Shown here piece by piece: positions 5,604-5,744 of a stretch of 5,744 bases of DNA. Position 1 is the stretch's first letter; the number at the start of each line of letters is the position of its first letter. Origin of the DNA: Lachnospiraceae bacterium (GTDB taxonomy: Bacteria > Bacillota > Clostridia > Lachnospirales > Lachnospiraceae). The translations under genes were made by a program, and so were the position numbers. Location of the stretch: NCBI GenBank assembly GCA_009787745.1, contig WQST01000165.1:1-5744 (forward strand). The letters run 5' to 3'. The notes beneath the pieces are model-generated. The model was given only the letters and a program-made list of their open reading frames with translations. It was not told where the DNA came from and did not search any database.

Positions 5604-5744
5604 TGAAAAAAGAAACAATTTGCGTCCAGTCAGGATGGCAGCCTAAGAACGGTGAGCCGCGTATTTTACCGATTTACCAAAGCACGACTTTTAAGTATGA
5701 TGATTCGGAACATTTAGGAAAATTATTTGCCTTGGAAGCAGGCG
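5603..5744 (+). CDS. O-acetylhomoserine sulfhydrylase-type PLP enzyme (partial, N-terminus only)
   Basis: Only the first 47 codons are present; the frame is open at the right edge. The segment resembles the N-terminus of the Cys/Met metabolism PLP-dependent family (fold type I). It begins MKKETICVQSGWQPKNGEPR and continues with ILPIYQSTTFKYDD (about 21-34) and the SEHLGKLFALEAG stretch that precedes the family's YTR-NPT motif. The conserved IYQSTTF and the SEHLGKLF segment best fit O-acetylhomoserine aminocarboxypropyltransferase (MetY type), which uses sulfide and O-acetylhomoserine to make homocysteine. Cystathionine gamma-synthase/lyase or methionine gamma-lyase cannot be excluded without the catalytic lysine region. 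The start overlaps the yebC stop by one base and has its own ribosome binding site, so no separate leader or riboswitch lies in front of it. Confidence 0.85.
   Translation, partial: MKKETICVQSGWQPKNGEPRILPIYQSTTFKYDDSEHLGKLFALEAG

Overview
The window looks like chromosomal core sequence from a low-to-moderate-GC Bacillota (Firmicutes), most likely a Clostridia or Lachnospiraceae-like lineage. This rests on the protein sequences (a clostridial-type YebC, a B. subtilis EndoA-type MazF, a YdiF-type ABC-F) and on the gene order alr - mazF - CBS/CorC-like protein. The genus cannot be read from the sequence. All reading frames use the standard stops. I see no tRNA, rRNA, CRISPR array, insertion sequence or prophage gene, and no gene-free stretch longer than about 90 bases.

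Layout. Bases 1-1568 (minus strand) hold most of an ABC-F ATPase that runs off the left edge. A compact divergent control region (about 1556-1657) separates it from a rightward run of six genes. These are an unnamed coiled-coil protein (1658-2311), alanine racemase alr (2387-3532), a MazF/EndoA-type endoribonuclease without an adjacent antitoxin (3592-3939), a soluble CBS-pair/CorC_HlyC protein (3997-4842), the YebC/TACO1-family protein (4872-5603), and the first 47 codons of an O-acetylhomoserine sulfhydrylase-type PLP enzyme (5603 to the right edge). The last gene overlaps the yebC stop codon by one base.

How the genes relate. Two genes act on the ribosome (ABC-F ATPase, YebC), one cuts RNA (MazF), one supplies D-alanine for peptidoglycan (Alr), and one probably belongs to sulfur amino acid synthesis. 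This is a housekeeping neighbourhood rather than a single pathway.

The most interesting signal is in the start regions. The ABC-F gene and the CBS gene both lack a usable Shine-Dalgarno sequence. Each has a -35/-10 pair with a 17-base spacer, and the -10 box ends exactly six bases before the ATG, so transcription is predicted to begin at the A of the start codon. Both are therefore candidates for leaderless mRNAs, which are uncommon among well-studied Bacillota. A -10-like hexamer with the same placement precedes alr, but there it lacks a -35 and sits beside a Shine-Dalgarno. The ABC-F promoter also overlaps, -10 on -10, a promoter for the divergent coiled-coil gene, so one polymerase should exclude the other. 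I found no convincing wholly new multi-gene system.
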